From contig JAJEKV010000052.1 of the NCBI GenBank assembly GCA_021234155.1, positions 372,220 through 436,219 of the forward strand: a DNA stretch of 64,000 nt. The letters run 5' to 3'. The notes under the pieces are model-generated. The model was not told the origin of the DNA. It searched no databases and was given only the letters and a program-made list of their open reading frames with translations. Shown here piece after piece: positions 45,504 to 57,640 of this stretch. The DNA comes from Isoetes taiwanensis (Eukaryota; Streptophyta; Lycopodiopsida; Isoetales; Isoetaceae). Within the stretch, counting starts at the first letter, position 1. The number at the start of each line of letters is the position of its first letter. The translations under genes and the position numbers were made by a program.

Positions 45504-46059
45504 TGTCTACTTCTGTCAATCCTTAGAGTTTGCCATAGATTAAGCAAGCTAAATGGGCAAATTCTAAGCGAAGGGCAGCAATATCGTGCAAAAAAAATGC
45601 AACTGGAAGCATAAATTTTTGTTGAAAGTTTGCACTTATCATAATCGCTTCCGGGATTCTTTGTATGTGCTTCATGATTTGTGCTTGGAGAAGCAACTAA
45701 GAATTTCAGCGATGGGAAAGGCAATCGGAGGCACAAGGACTGTGTGCATGTGAAAAAGGAAGCAAAGGCAAATTTTAGCTGTCAAAAGGCTTAATTTGGT
45801 GAGCGCAGCAGAGAATTTTCTTGTCATAGAATTGCAATCTCTGAAAACGATAATACAGAGGAATATGTCCAAAAATCTGGGCTATTTGTCAAATTTCGAA
45901 ACCCAGATCAAATATTGTGAGCTGGATGGGCTCAAAGTGAGATTGATAACCAAGTTCAAAATTTGTTGATTCTATTCATAAACCTTCGTTTTTGCTTGAA
46001 ATCTTTGCTTCTGATGATAAACTTTTACGAAATTCTTCCAAATTCACCCAGCAAATCGA

Positions 46060-46400
46060 TCGTTAATGCTTAAGATGTCCAGAATCGGTTGGAGTTCGCA
46101 TGACACAGGCACCATTGCCGTCTTGGAAGTCCGTATATATCAAGCGAGATCGGGTTAATGTGGCCAGAAATCCCGATATCGCCCACTCCATCACCATGCA
46201 CACCATCGATCTGCTTGATGGCCATGGGTCTCGCAGCCATGCCCCATTCATGGGGCAGAGGGGGATGCCATGCGAGAGCAGCCATGGATATCCCTGGCTA
46301 TGCCAATTATGCATTAACTGCAACCTGCCAACCGTACCTCCCCAAGTCACTTGAATCATTTCTGCTCTATACTCCATTCTGAAATGGATAGTTCGCAAAG
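46060..46400. other. Both-strand open region, unassigned
   Basis: GC-richer 300-base stretch open on both strands (minus 46398-46063, 111 codons; plus 46100-46354, 84 codons). Neither reading shows a known motif. Confidence 0.25.
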
Positions 46401-46512
46401 GTCATTCAACCGCTTCAAAAATGCCTTGCTCTCAAGAAATTCCCTTCGATCAAAATCCCTTCTACCCATTCCCTTCCCTCTGCTATTACTTGAATCCGTC
46501 GGGTTGTAGGAG

Positions 46513-46898
46513 ATGGCGGCCGACGTGATTGATCCGGAGGTGGAGAAGGTAAGCTTTTAATTGTTGGCTCTTTCAATTCTTTTCGGGAAATCCTGTAAGC
46601 AGCAAATTATTTCGAATTTCAGAGGCCCCATTCAAGATGCTCTCCAATTCAGATCCTCCCCATTCAAGATCCTCCCCCAGGCCCGTTTTCAAGGAAGGAT
46701 CTGATATGGGAAATGGAAAATCACCACACAGTCGCAAAGAGTGGCTCTGTTGCTGTTCCTTGCTGCTATATTCCAACAAACAGAGTTTCAGACTTCATCA
46801 CTGGGGAGCAGAATTATCCAGGGTTTAATACTACATTTTATAAGCAATGGTCTCAGTCAAGAGAGACTGGACAGGCTGACTCCAGCAGAATGTGAGTT
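46513..46898 (+). CDS. Possible two-exon gene (MAADVIDPEVEK...)
   Basis: Exon 1 (46513-46548) would encode MAADVIDPEVEK from an ATG with a good purine context (GGAGATGGCGG, typical of plant starts), followed by a GTAAGC donor. A T-rich 74-base intron ends at TTTCAG (46617-46622). Exon 2 continues in the same phase from 46623 without a stop to TGA at 46896-46898. It includes HHTVAKSGSVAVPCCYIPTN and DFITGEQNYPGFNTTFYKQW. The predicted product is about 103 residues. I do not recognise it. The good start, donor, acceptor and phase agreement argue for a real gene or a recent fragment; a third exon may exist, because a donor-like GTGAG overlaps the stop. Confidence 0.4.
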
Positions 46899-47049
46899 TC
46901 GAAGCGAGTCGAAGTGAAGCAAACTGGGGCAGCTTGTTCCAACAGAATTGTAAATGTCTACATCTCCACAGTAGACAAACAAACTCCAATGGCAACTTCA
47001 GCAATAATGCAAGAAATAAGTTCATATTCAGATTTAAAACAGAACATTT

Positions 47050-48380
47050 AAATTCATTGACTTACTTGGCACATACTGGCAGCCAATAGAACAGCAGGTG
47101 CAAATCTATAGTTGCAAGATGATAATGTGCTAAAGCAATCTTTTAGATTGCTAGAAAGGCTTGCGAGCATTGGATAAAGACAAACATTTCGCCAGGCATT
47201 GGGACCAATTTGAAAAGCCATGAACCATTTGATCTGTATAAACATGACAAACCACTTGAGTTGTAGTGGATGGATAGTAAATACACGCTGCAAATGCCTA
47301 AAGGAGCATATATTGCACTGCATGTGTATATTTACCAGATCTGCTTATAGTATTTTTGCAGTAGACCATGAACTTTTGCTAAGCTTGCTAGCAACTACAT
47401 CAAATTATCCTGCATTAAACATTAACAATTAGCAGATTGTATATACTTCAGGCGTGAAAATACCAACAATGCTAAGAGTTTTTTTAATTGAAGGCTTAAC
47501 AACAATGCTAAGAGTTAACAGATAAAATACCACAAATAACACAATTTCCAGAGATACTCACCAAATGTCAGAATATACTGCACTAACATGAAATTAAGGA
47601 TTAAACTTGGTGAATAATGCTTCCTTCTTTAAAAGCAAAAGCAAAAAGATTACACTCACAACAGTCCTACTTTCAATTTCTAATGTCACCAACAAGCACG
47701 CACTACAAACACCTTAGCTTATAGCCCTTAAGCAACTATCCTGCACCAAAGCCAGCATATAAGCACAACAAAAACCTTAGCATGCAGCATCTAACATCAG
47801 TCAACACAACTTAACTCTTTTAATTATATTCCTTGTTAAAGAGGCATTCATTCAATTTTGTGAGCACTGAGACACTAACCCAAAATAAAACAACCAGCAA
47901 CTATAGCTTACTGAATGATTTCATTCAACTATTACATCCAACTCTAAAGTATGTTGCCATACCTATTGAAACATTATATAAGGATTTGGTTTTCAAAGAT
48001 CATAATCAAAGCTCAACGGTTTTTTATCTTAATACATACAAAGTATAGAAATGCATATTTTGTTCCATTGTTAAAACAAAAGAACCTGAATTTTATTGCC
48101 CTTGCCATCCCTAGATCGAATCTTTAGTCCTTGATCTTTTAGTCCATCTCAAGGCTTGATTTTGGATCACTGAAGCCTCTATCATAAATTCGAAGTGCAA
48201 GAACCAACCATCATTCATTTAAATTGGATTTATGTCAGGATTTTGGACCATTTTGGCACTGCAACTTTTTTCCGGGTTAGTAAATTTGCATCGAGAATGT
48301 GACTTTTTTTAATAACAACACAACATGATTGCATTAAAAATTAAAAATATTTTACATATGCATGTCGAGTTACATATTGC
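47050..48380. other. No gene recognised
   Basis: AT-rich sequence. Open frames here are short and of skewed composition. It probably contains 3' flanking sequence of the minus-strand DUF7869-like gene that begins at 48384. Confidence 0.4.
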
Positions 48381-48383
48381 CAA

Positions 48384-51200
48384 TTACTTCTCAGAAGTGA
48401 CCCCTAGAGATATCATAGCTTTCTTCCTCACTTCCACAGGTATTGTAACCCTAGCAGTCTTGCCTGGGATGACCTTTGGGGTCCATGAAAATAAAATAGT
48501 ATCTAACTCAACCCAATCATCCCCTTCAATAGGGTTTCCCTTCCATCTCTTTGTCCAACAGTCTCTATACCTTTCTTCCTCTGCCACTGCATTTAACTGG
48601 TGCACTGGACACCACCACTCCACACGAACTTTGTTCACATTGTGGTCACCTACTTCTTTGCAAACCTCTGAGATGGTGTAACCCATCCACACAGGGTATA
48701 TCTCTTTGCGCTCTGGTACTATAAGTGCAAATTGATGGCAAAGCAAGTCATCTTTGGGATCATAATCCTCCAGCCCGAGATATTTAGGCCTTCCTTTCCT
48801 AGGACCAACATAGTGTTTTTCAGCAGCTGGAGGAGCCATCAACTTGCGAATACTACTAACCACATCATCAACTTCCTCAGGTGTTATCAAGTCTCTCCAC
48901 CTATTCTTAGGTAGCCATCCATCTTTCAGTTCATCAGAGGATGTGTCTACTTGTCCCAATAATCCATGTACCTGTGTCCAATAATCTATCAATGGAAGGT
49001 TGGTATCATCGGGGTTATTTTTACAATACTTGACGTATTCAGAAATGCCGTCCAATGTGCTTTGCAATGAATCCACCTCTGCAAAAGGCTTAAGAGCTTT
49101 TGGTTGACCCCTTGGAATCTTAAGTTTACCATTTTCATCTTCGTGCCATATAGGTACTCCCTCATCTGGCCTCCATTTATCATCTGAAGGTCTCATCTTC
49201 CATTGCATTATTGGCTTATTTTCCATGACCCGTAGTGTAATCAAGAGGTCTAGATTGACCTTCCATATCAAGAGCATAACATTCGATAAAATTCTTCCAA
49301 TCAGGCATCTCTTGTATGATCAACCCTATAGGAGAAGGTGAAATGCATTCACTAAGAAATTTCATTAGTCTAGGAAGATTGGTCACAGTTTGAGATTTCA
49401 ACTGCGCACTATACTTCCCAAACAATGCATCCACATCCTCATGAGTATGTCCAGACATTAAGAACCCTAAATTCACTCTTTCAAAGACACCCACAACTGT
49501 TAAATAAGATAGGAATGAGAACATATACCTGTTTTTATTCTGTCCAGCACAATTGTCAAGTTGGAGGAGGAATCTTGGTGGTAGATCTCGAGGTTGGGGA
49601 CGTGAACTTGAGGCTCCAACATGTTCAGAAGCACCTGATTTCCTAGACCTTGCCTTAGTACACTTCCCTAAATTATTAGGCTTTCTATCCAACAATGCAC
49701 TGAAGAGTGGTTGGCTACCACCTCCAGGGTTGTGGAGGTCACCAGAATAACCACTCTCATAGTTCCTCAAGCACCTCATCACACTTCCAATATGAAAATC
49801 AGGACCATCACTCCATAATTGCAAACTAAAATGGCCATAATAAATTGGCACCGAGCCATGCACTATTCCACTTGTCAGAGAGACTTGCAAAGGATAAGAT
49901 CTATTGATTTGCTTGGGTATGTAACTATACTGTGGCAAACAAATCTTCGATTGATCCATCTTGTCATGTATAATACAAACATAGTTAGGTTCCAAACATG
50001 ATAATGTCATGTGATCTTTCATTTGCTCCCGTATCTTAGCCCTTTGGCTTGGTTGCTTGGTCTTATCCAAAATCTCTTTCAACTTAGCACACCAGTTGCA
50101 CTTTGCAAAGTTGTTCGAAGTGTCTATAGTGACATGCTTGAAGTGCTTGCTCCATAGTCTACTGAAGCTGGGTTGAGATATTGCAGGTACCTGTAGTTCT
50201 CGAAGCAAAGCATTCACTTCCTCCAATATGCTCTTCTGGGTACAATGGGATGGCAATCTCTTCTCGACAACTATTTTTCCCTGTTGATCATTCCTACTTT
50301 TATGTGGCATATTCTCAGCATTGAATTCAACATATTTTTCAAAAACCTTCCTAACAGCCAGGATCCTAGAAGTGGCCTCAACATGCCATTATTTCCATGT
50401 AATGCAATTTTACTCCCCTTTGCATGACTTGCTTGCCAATTTTGCCAAGATGAAATTGGAATGCCATGAATATTTATCCATGCAACTTTACATATCCATG
50501 CCCCTAGCAGTGGGTATTTTTTTTTTCTTTGGAAATTTTTCATCTTGAAGTGCAAGCTCATGAATGGAGTACATGTATGTAAGTCCTCCTCTCATCACAA
50601 GTATACTCTTGGAAGGTGGCTTTTGCTTCCACCAATTCATCAATTTCAAACTTCTGAACACAATTAGCCCAACAACATTCCATTCCCCTTATCTTAGTCA
50701 GAGCTTCACGTGAACAATCACTACTTGACTTGGACCTCTTGCTAGGATAATATTTCACCACTGAGTGTGCCCTCTTCTCTGAAAATGTGGTCCTGGCAGC
50801 TATTGGAGGTGCATTAAGAAAATCAGTGTCATCCACAACCTCCGGCTCTGGTAAAAGGAATTCTCCTATAAACTCAATGCAGGCTATAGGCCATGGCATG
50901 ATGCGTGGAACCTCCAATTGTTTAATACAAGCGGTGCAATCCTCGATGATTTGATCCTTTTCCTTCCATTTTTCTTCTAAACTTGTTATGGCCACACCCA
51001 CTTTATCCTCTCCTAACCTTTCATCATTGACAGCTTGGATAGGATCAGCTAGTATGATAGTTCCTTCACCTACTAGCTCCTTATTGCATTGGTGCTTCAC
51101 TTTCACCTTCTTATTCTTCCAATCCAACCTACTGTAGAGGATAATTTGCTTAGTAGTCTCAGCCTCAACACCCTTTGGGTGGTCCACACCATTGACCTAC
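48384..51200 (-). pseudogene. DUF7869-like transposon-associated protein, near complete
   Basis: About 2.8 kb of minus-strand coding sequence in four frames. 51187-50558 gives an acidic/basic N-terminus with a Cys-rich region CCWANCVQKFEIDEL. 50561-50271 has WICKVAWINIHGIPISSWQ and HGN, a helix-turn-helix-like segment. 50310-49216 has AENMPHKSRND, a Cys pair (CNWCAKL), then FLLQLDNCAGQNKNRYMFSF and FLMSGHTHEDVDALFGKYS, the family hallmark (D...N...HTHED, RNase-H-like). 49277-48384 is a C-terminal domain with a W/C-rich VRVEWWCPVHQL. The frame breaks lie near 50565, at an A10 run (T-run 50517-50526), near 50375 and near 49235. A TTCTTGTAG acceptor at about 51200 and an exon-like piece at 51290-51320 imply upstream exons. 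Family name from memory; biochemical role unknown, probably transposase-like. Confidence 0.65.
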
Positions 51201-51454
51201 AAGAACAATGTTTACAATGGGGTAACAACGTGATAAGAACATGTGGTAACAATGTTGAAACATGTTGGGGGGGATAGGTATTACATTTTTACCCTTTTTA
51301 GGATCCACACGCTTCACCTATATAAAGTTAAATGTCTTAATATTAGTTCGAAAAAAGGACAAAGTAATTTTGAGAATAGATTAAAGGGAACTTTAAAAAA
51401 TACCAAAAAAACCATTAAATGGACAAATATATGTTGTAAGTGCAGCCAAAAATA

Positions 51455-51685
51455 GGTTGTAAGTATAGCTTAGGTGTAGTTAATTATGCAAAATTAATGA
51501 TAACATAGGGTGTATGTTAGTAGTACTAATGAGGTAAGTATAGGTCGTAATTCTAGATAGGCCAAAGTTGGTTGTAAGTATAGCTGAGGTCTAGGTAATT
51601 ATACAAAATTAATGACAACATAGGTTTTAAGTATAGCTAACATGTGGGTAATTCTATAGAGAATTAATGATAATCTAGGACGTAA
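51455..51685. repeat. Three direct repeats upstream of the DUF7869-like gene
   Basis: TTGTAAGTATAGCTTAGGTG followed by TAATTATGCAAAATTAATGATAACATAGG is present at about 51458, 51570 and (shortened) 51627. They lie between the two divergent frames, where a promoter or subterminal transposon region would be expected. Confidence 0.65.
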
Positions 51686-51780
51686 TTAATTCAATAGAAG
51701 TAATGATAGCTAATTCGTATAGGATATAATTCGTATATGATGTGATGGAATAATAATTACAACCGTGCCTATACGAAACC

Positions 51781-52347
51781 TTGTATGCAACTACTATATC
51801 TTGCATGAAACCCTCCATTCCTTCAACCGCCCATCCTTTTCTTTCTTCTAAGCTCCGCATTTTCTTCCTTACCATGGTGAGCCATGCTGCCCGGCTTCGT
51901 CCCGCTCCATCCCGCCGGACTCGCCGCCGAGAGGCGAAGAGGGAGATCAAAAAACTGATCAAGAAATCCATTCCCCCATCCTACAGATGCCGCTGTGGCT
52001 GCCTTCCGCACCACAGACCGGATGAATACGAGGACTTGTTTCTTCAGGGTAAGCTTCAGAGAAAGGAGTATCTCAAAGACCAAAGACTAGCAGCCGAGTC
52101 CCCCATACACTCCGCCAGATTCCGATGAAGAGATGGAGAAGGAGGTTCAAAAGAAGAAATAATGGAGGAAGCAAATGAGGAGTGACGAGAAGAATTGGAG
52201 GAAGAGAAGAAGCATATTATAATGGACGCCCTCTCCTCCTCCTCCGATGAAGTTATTGCAGAAGCCATCCTTGAAGAGATGGCAGATGATAGCTCAGAGG
52301 AAGAAGAGGAGGAGGAGGAGGAGGAGGAGGAGGGAGGCAGGGGCTGA
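51781..52347 (+). CDS. Small basic protein with acidic tail, divergent to the DUF7869-like gene
   Basis: From the ATG at 51874 or an earlier in-frame one at 51781, a frame runs to 52126 with a very basic segment RRTRRREAKREIKKLIKKSI and a CRCGC cluster. One frame change near 52125-52135 would extend it through MEEANEE-like text to a terminal SSEEEEEEEE tract (about 52290-52337) and a TGA. A lysine/arginine-rich head, a Cys cluster and a glutamate tail suggest a nucleic-acid or histone binding protein, but I know no family. It starts 0.6 kb from the divergent gene's N-terminus and could be that transposon's second gene. Confidence 0.35.
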
Positions 52348-52497
52348 ATTTGTTTTTTGTTTTTGTTATTAGGTTTTTGGTTCAGGAAAGCGAGCTGGGC
52401 ATCTCCAAAAAAGGCCTTAAATGATGATTATGAATGGAGCTAGGCATCTCCTTAAACTGCCTAGAACTTTTGTAATTTTCTAACACGAGAGTCAAGC

Positions 52498-53029
52498 AAC
52501 TCTAATCTAGATACAAAATACTAGCATATCTGGAATGCTAATTTCCAGATGAGCTATCACAACCACTATCCTACATACCTGCTCCTGAAGCTCTCCCTCC
52601 AGATCCGTGTGCCTCCATGGTCTCCGACTCACGAGATGCCGCTCCTACTCCAAGAACGAGTCTACCTGGCCAAGGGCTGCCGACGGTCTATGCCACAAGA
52701 ACAGCGATGTTGAAAAGCGGGGGTTCGAGCGAGTAGGTGAGTCTCACGGGTGCTAGGGCTGGAAAGAGGTCTAGGGTTAGGGTTTATGCCTATATAAGTT
52801 AGGTCCACCTAGGATGCCATGGCACCAATCGGGTGAGTCGTGTGGCGGTGCCCCAATAGGTTAAGACCCGTGGATAATGGCTTAACCTATGGTTGGCTAA
52901 GTTATGAGAATAACTTAGCCATGCCCCCAGTGCCACAATCTATGGTATACAAGGCTATGAAGATAGACTTGTATGGTGACGGATCCGGGAATATCGTTAT
53001 TTATGGCGATATTCCTCCGGACCGTCACA
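52498..53029 (-). repeat. Truncated 3' LTR of chromodomain Gypsy
   Basis: Aligns with 62485-62998 (shared: CTCCATGGTCTCCGACTCACG, ATATAAGTTAGGTCCAC, TATGGTATACAAGGCTATGA). It ends in GGACCGTCACA, the complement of TGTGACGGTCC. Homology stops at about 52498; the roughly 1.1 kb corresponding to 61389-62484 is missing. Confidence 0.85.
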
Positions 53030-53045
53030 TTCTCCCCAGGACAAT
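53030..53045 (-). promoter_or_regulatory. Polypurine tract of chromodomain Gypsy
   Basis: The minus strand reads GTCCTGGGGAGAA directly before the LTR TGTGACG. Preceding GTCGAGGACAAAG is the conserved 3' end seen in plant Gypsy internal regions. Confidence 0.8.
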
Positions 53046-53935
53046 CTTTGTCCTCGACGACATTGCGCTAGGTGACGAACCTACCTTATGCCCAAGCAAG
53101 CAACAACATGTCATAACCTTTAGTTTAGTTTAGCAATCAAGTTTTATTAGTTCAAGTCAAAAATTTGAGGCTATATTTGTACTTATACAAAATTATATAG
53201 CCTTAACACGTGATTATTTCTTCACGATAATTCAAAACATTATTGTAAGAGTTATTAGGGTTCATAATCTAAATTATGGCTCCCCTATCTTCTCGTAATG
53301 CGCTCCTCGTTGAAGTCCACCTTCTACTTGCCCGCAAAAAAAGGAGCACATTCGTTAGTTTAGTTAATAATTTGTGGTTTTAGGGGACCACCCCTTACCT
53401 CCTTGGCCAACTACTTGACTCAAGGTTGTCCTACTACCTTGCCCAAGATCATGGCCCTTTTCGGTTTGAGCTTAAGGATCATTTAAGATGCTCCCATCAT
53501 AAGCCCATGATCGAGTGCTACCTTGTACTTTCGGTTTTCCGGTGCCGAAAACCCCTAGTGCATCATGCCCCCACGGGTTTGAAGCTGAGGAACGTCTCCA
53601 CGATCCCATCATCGCGCGCATGATCACTTTAACCTTCACCATGACCCTCCCTACGGCCCGGGTGTGCGTACCCGCATCGTGGCATAGAGATCATCCGATC
53701 GATGTCCCATCATCGCCCACCATGCCTCATTCCTCACTCACATGACCCTAATGGTCATGCGCACCTCTTTGGTGCGTGTGGCCTAGAGAATGCCCTAAAG
53801 GTGTATCCATCATCGCCCCCACGATCCAAGGTTCTCGCACATGCACCCTAGTAACTAGAATGCATGCCGCCCGCTTAAAACTAACTAACAACATACTAGC
53901 TAACCACGGGCAGGTCGGGGTCGACCAAGCCGGAG
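53045..53935. other. Gypsy 3' untranslated / degenerate internal sequence
   Basis: Between the chromodomain and the polypurine tract there is C-rich sequence with repeated CCCATCATCGC words (53605-53815) on the plus strand. No domain was recognised on the minus strand here. Confidence 0.4.
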
Positions 53936-53939
53936 ACGA

Positions 53940-54480
53940 CTGGCCATCAAACTCCTTCATAAACTCGGTATTGCTTCTCCAAGTCTTGCTTCAATACCCA
54001 TGTCCATCTTCCACGGGTAAGTGCTTCCACTTAACCAAATCTTGGAGGAACTGAGACCTCCTAGTCTTCTTGAATGACTTATCAAGAAGCAATTCAGGCA
54101 CTATTTCTACTTGCTCCTCCGTCATTTCAACAAGGTTGGAGTATTCAAAACCTCCCTGGGGTTAGGATTGTGCCTTTTAATAAACTTACGTGGAAGACCT
54201 TGTGAACCTTGAGATGGGCTGAAGATCCAACTTGTAGGCTTGAGAGCCCACTCTCTCAAAAATCTTGAACGGACCAGCCCACCTAGGGGCAAGCTTCTTT
54301 CAGCTCCCAATCCGGCAGCCTGGCTTGCTTCACCTTTATCTTCAACCCGGACGCTATAAGCCATACCTTGAATTCTCTTACGGTCTCCGTGCTTGTCGGC
54401 TACACTCTTTTCCCGACTTCTTGCTGCCAATAAATAACCCCTTACTTCTTCCACTAGCTGCTGCATATCCCCTAACATCT
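53940..54480 (-). pseudogene. Gypsy integrase C-terminus and chromodomain
   Basis: Minus strand. At 54478-54380, LAARSREKSVADKHGDRKR matches the integrase C-terminal 'A..RQK.YADKHR' segment. At 54125-53950, EQVEIVPELLLDKSFKKTRR leads to LVKWKHLPVEDG, and after a frame change LEKQYRVYEG. This is a chromodomain (the conserved E..YLVKWKG.P..D.TWE pattern), with the usual W-E after D-x-T altered. Chromodomains at this position tether the integrase to methylated histone H3 in heterochromatin. Confidence 0.75.
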
Positions 54481-54539
54481 GGCTGATACTTCTACCTTGG
54501 ACCGCGATTGTGCGGTATCCGGGGTTAAGCGGTACCCGT

Positions 54540-55170
54540 AATTTACCATGAAAGGAGACATCCGAGATGACTCACTTGCACAATTGTTGTGGGCGAATTC
54601 CACCAAGTGGATGTACTCATCCCACTTGGACCGCTTTGTTCCACACATAGTTCAAGCATGTCTTCAATGATCCGATTAATCCTTCCGGCTCGGCCATCTG
54701 CTTGGGGATGATATGCCGGAGGCTCATGGAGAGCTTCGTCTGAATGGTGCTGAAGAGGTCCCGCGTAAGGCACTCATAAACTTGGAATCCCTATCGGATA
54801 TTATCTCCGAGGCATGCCATGGAGTCCGAAAATCTCCTTACAAATAACTTGGCAAAGATCTAATCGCGGTGTCAAGAGTCTTGCAAGGCACAAAATGTGC
54901 CATCTTAGATAACTTATCTCGACAACCATCAATGCATCCTTGCCTCCCGAAGAGTTCTAGGAGACCGTGATGAAATCCATGCTTATGACCTCCCACTTTG
55001 CATTTGGCACCCCAATGGCTCAAGAGCACACGGAATCGAAGTTGTTCAGCTTTGGTCTGTTGACATATACCTGGCAATCCCGAATATATGCAGCTATCTG
55101 CCTCCTCTTCATTCCCGGCCGGCGTAGCTGCCGAATCTTGAAATAGGTCTTCATGAAGCCCGAGATGCCT
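54540..55170 (-). pseudogene. Gypsy integrase core
   Basis: Minus strand, broken frames: CQQTKAEQLRFRVLL (end of the zinc-binding HHCC head and linker, about 55065), WEVISMDFIT-like text carrying the first catalytic Asp (about 54975-55000), KLSKMAHFVPCKT (about 54900), and AYHPQADGRAGRINRIIEDM containing the conserved 'HPQTDGQTER.N...E' with the catalytic Glu position (about 54650-54715). It inserts element cDNA into chromosomal DNA. Substitutions (Q-T to Q-A, T-E-R to A-G-R) and frameshifts suggest inactivity. Confidence 0.8.
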
Positions 55171-55289
55171 CGCTATTATTTATGTGTGTCATGAAGAATT
55201 AGCTTCCTTACCCGATGATTCGGGCACACACAACTTATGCTTGTGATACAACGGGGTTGCCTTCCTTCTTATAATGCTTGAAGGCTTCC

Positions 55290-55640
55290 CGCCCTTATCT
55301 CATTTTCGGCTTCCTTGGAAAGGCTTTCCCATACCTCCTTGAAGTCCACATCTGTTGGCAAGCACTCCCCTCAATCTTCTTGCCAAACTCACTTTAAAGA
55401 GGGAAATCGCATACAATGCGTCCTTGTCGAAATGGTCTCTGGAGAGGGCATCTGCTACAACATTAAACACGGGCTTATATATAATATCAAAATCATACTC
55501 CTCAAGGAATTCCATCCACCTCCTTTGTCTTAAGTTGAGGAGGGCCGGGTGAAGAGATCTTCAAGGCTCACGGTGATCGGTATCCAACCGAAACTTCCTT
55601 CCCCGCCAGATAATGCCTCCATATCCTCAATGCCCGACAA
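55290..55640 (-). pseudogene. Gypsy RNase H
   Basis: Minus strand: FRLDTDHRE (about 55565-55595, the 'TDH..L' motif), then [20 protein letters not shown] followed by ADALSR (about 55450-55515). This is the classic end of Ty3/Gypsy RNase H ('[23 protein letters not shown]'). It removes the RNA strand during reverse transcription. The K-P-G-K turn is replaced by KPVF. Confidence 0.82.
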
Positions 55641-55989
55641 TGGCTAGCAGCTCCCGATCATGGGTTGGGTAGCGTTGCTTTCGGTCGTTCATCTTCTTCC
55701 CGAGTCGTTGGCTTACTACCCTTCCTTCTTGCATCGAGACCGCCTGTTGCTATCTTGCTTGCATCTGTTGCTACCAACTTATCTTTACTTTTCGGATCCG
55801 GGAGAACAAGCACTAGTGTCGTTAGTTAAGGCCTCTTTAAGCTTCTCAAAAGAAGCTTGGACTTTCTCTAACCAATGGCTAGTCAATCCTTAATCTTCTT
55901 GGCCTTAGTGAGGTCCGGACAAAGGGGCGCCCACTTAGCAAAGTCCTTGACGAACTTTCTCGTAATATCCCGCCAACCCGAGCTTCTTA

Positions 55990-56260
55990 CTTCTGCCACA
56001 TTCCTTGGAGCTGGCCAATCAACTATTGCCTCAATCTTAGATGGATCTGTGGAGATTCCTCGATGTTACTACATGCCCCAAGTACTCCACTTTCGGCTGT
56101 TGCAAAAGTGGCACTTAGAGAGCTTCCCATACAACCGATGGCGCCTCAACTTCTCCAACACTTTCACGAGATGCCGACAATGCTCCTCAAGGGACTTCTT
56201 GTAGATTAGGATGTCGTCGAGAAGACAATAACAAACTCATCCAAGAAGTCTCACAAGATG
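55990..56260 (-). pseudogene. Gypsy reverse transcriptase (LDD box region)
   Basis: Minus strand: FLDEFVIVF then, one frame over, [20 protein letters not shown] (about 56175-56220) with the catalytic [17 protein letters not shown] (about 56105-56150); [11 protein letters not shown] (about 56065-56097); and degenerate 'P.KI.AI.DWP.P' at about 56000-56045. Order and spacing match the palm and thumb of Ty3/Gypsy RT. The fingers upstream (56260-57000) are only weakly legible. Confidence 0.82.
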
Positions 56261-57640
56261 TCGCTTTCGAGGCGATAAACGTTGTTGGAGCATTGATAGT
56301 CAAAGGGCATTCAGAAACTCAAAGTGACCATACCGTTACGGCGGTCTTATGGATATCCTCTTCTTTTATTCTTATCGATGGTATCCTGACCTCAAATCAA
56401 TTTTAGAGAATACCTTTGCTCCTTGTATGGCGGTCCATTAGATCATCTCCCCTTATGATGCATACTTGTTCTTTATCGTCTCGCTTATTAAGGGCGATAG
56501 TCTATGCACATTCTTAAGCTCCCATCTTTCTTCTTCACAAAGAGTATAGGTGCTCGAAGGAGACACACTTGCTCTTATAAATCAAGCTCGAGCAATTCCT
56601 GGAAGTTTGTTTCTTGAGCTCAATCAATTACGGGGTGCTCATTCTATATGGCCTTATGTAGGAAAGATCCGGAGCCAATGTGATCTCATTCCACACCCCC
56701 TAAGGGTGGCGGCTCGCAGGATTTCATCCGAAATACATCCTTGAACTCTGAAATAAGCCTTGCTATCTGCTGGGCAACCGGTTTCCCTTTGGATCACTTC
56801 CATCCCGCTTTGCCTGGCTCAACCGATTCCATCCTCAAGATGTAATCCACCTTATTCCTTTCTATACTCTTCCTTAGGCTGCTTCAAAGAAATACCGCTG
56901 CATGGGAGAATCTAGCTTCTTACCTTTCACTATCAACTTGCGCCGTGCAGTTGCGTCATGGTGACTTCATTCCTGTCGCAATCAATCATGGCTTTGGCTG
57001 GCTTCAAAAATTCCATCCCCACTATCGATCATATCTTCCGATGTCCATGACTTCTGCTCCCCATCGGCCACTAGCCCCACTAAGGTCTATGTCAAGGTGA
57101 TCCTCCTCCCCTTAGTGTGCTTAGAATGGCGCTGGTTTGCCATAACCATTTGGCCTTGGCTTAGACTTCAATACCTTGTTCTTCATTAGAAGCGACCAAT
57201 CTAGGAGATGCAAAATTATGAGAGCTACCAGATCTATGAGGGACTACATAAGGATTACTATCTATGATCCCGCTCGCTTGCCATGATGACCGTTGGTGAT
57301 TCTCTATATCACTGTCTCAATGTTTGCACATATGTGGCACTCACCATCTATGAAGTCTGGCCCTCCTGGCGGAATTAAATGCCCTCGTCGATAAAACATA
57401 CGTTGGAGTCCCAATCAAGAGTTACGCCAAGGCTGGGATCATGATTTGAATGGACAATCATGTGTTCGTGTTGCCACTGGAAGAAACATAACTTTTTCTC
57501 AATGCATTCCCTGTCTCTTTTCCTTGGCGGATGTCTAGGAGGCGGCAAGAGGCCCGCCCCTGATGCGATACGCGGGCTTTACGGTCCCCAAAAAGCTTTG
57601 CTCGACCCTTACCTTCTTCGGCCGACTCCATGGTGTAGTC
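56260..57640 (-). pseudogene. Gypsy RT fingers / protease region, poorly legible
   Basis: The minus strand should contain protease and the RT start here. I see only hints, for example SGSSHNF near 57220 in place of 'SGATHNFI' of the protease-adjacent segment. No uninterrupted frame exceeds about 60 codons. Confidence 0.45.
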
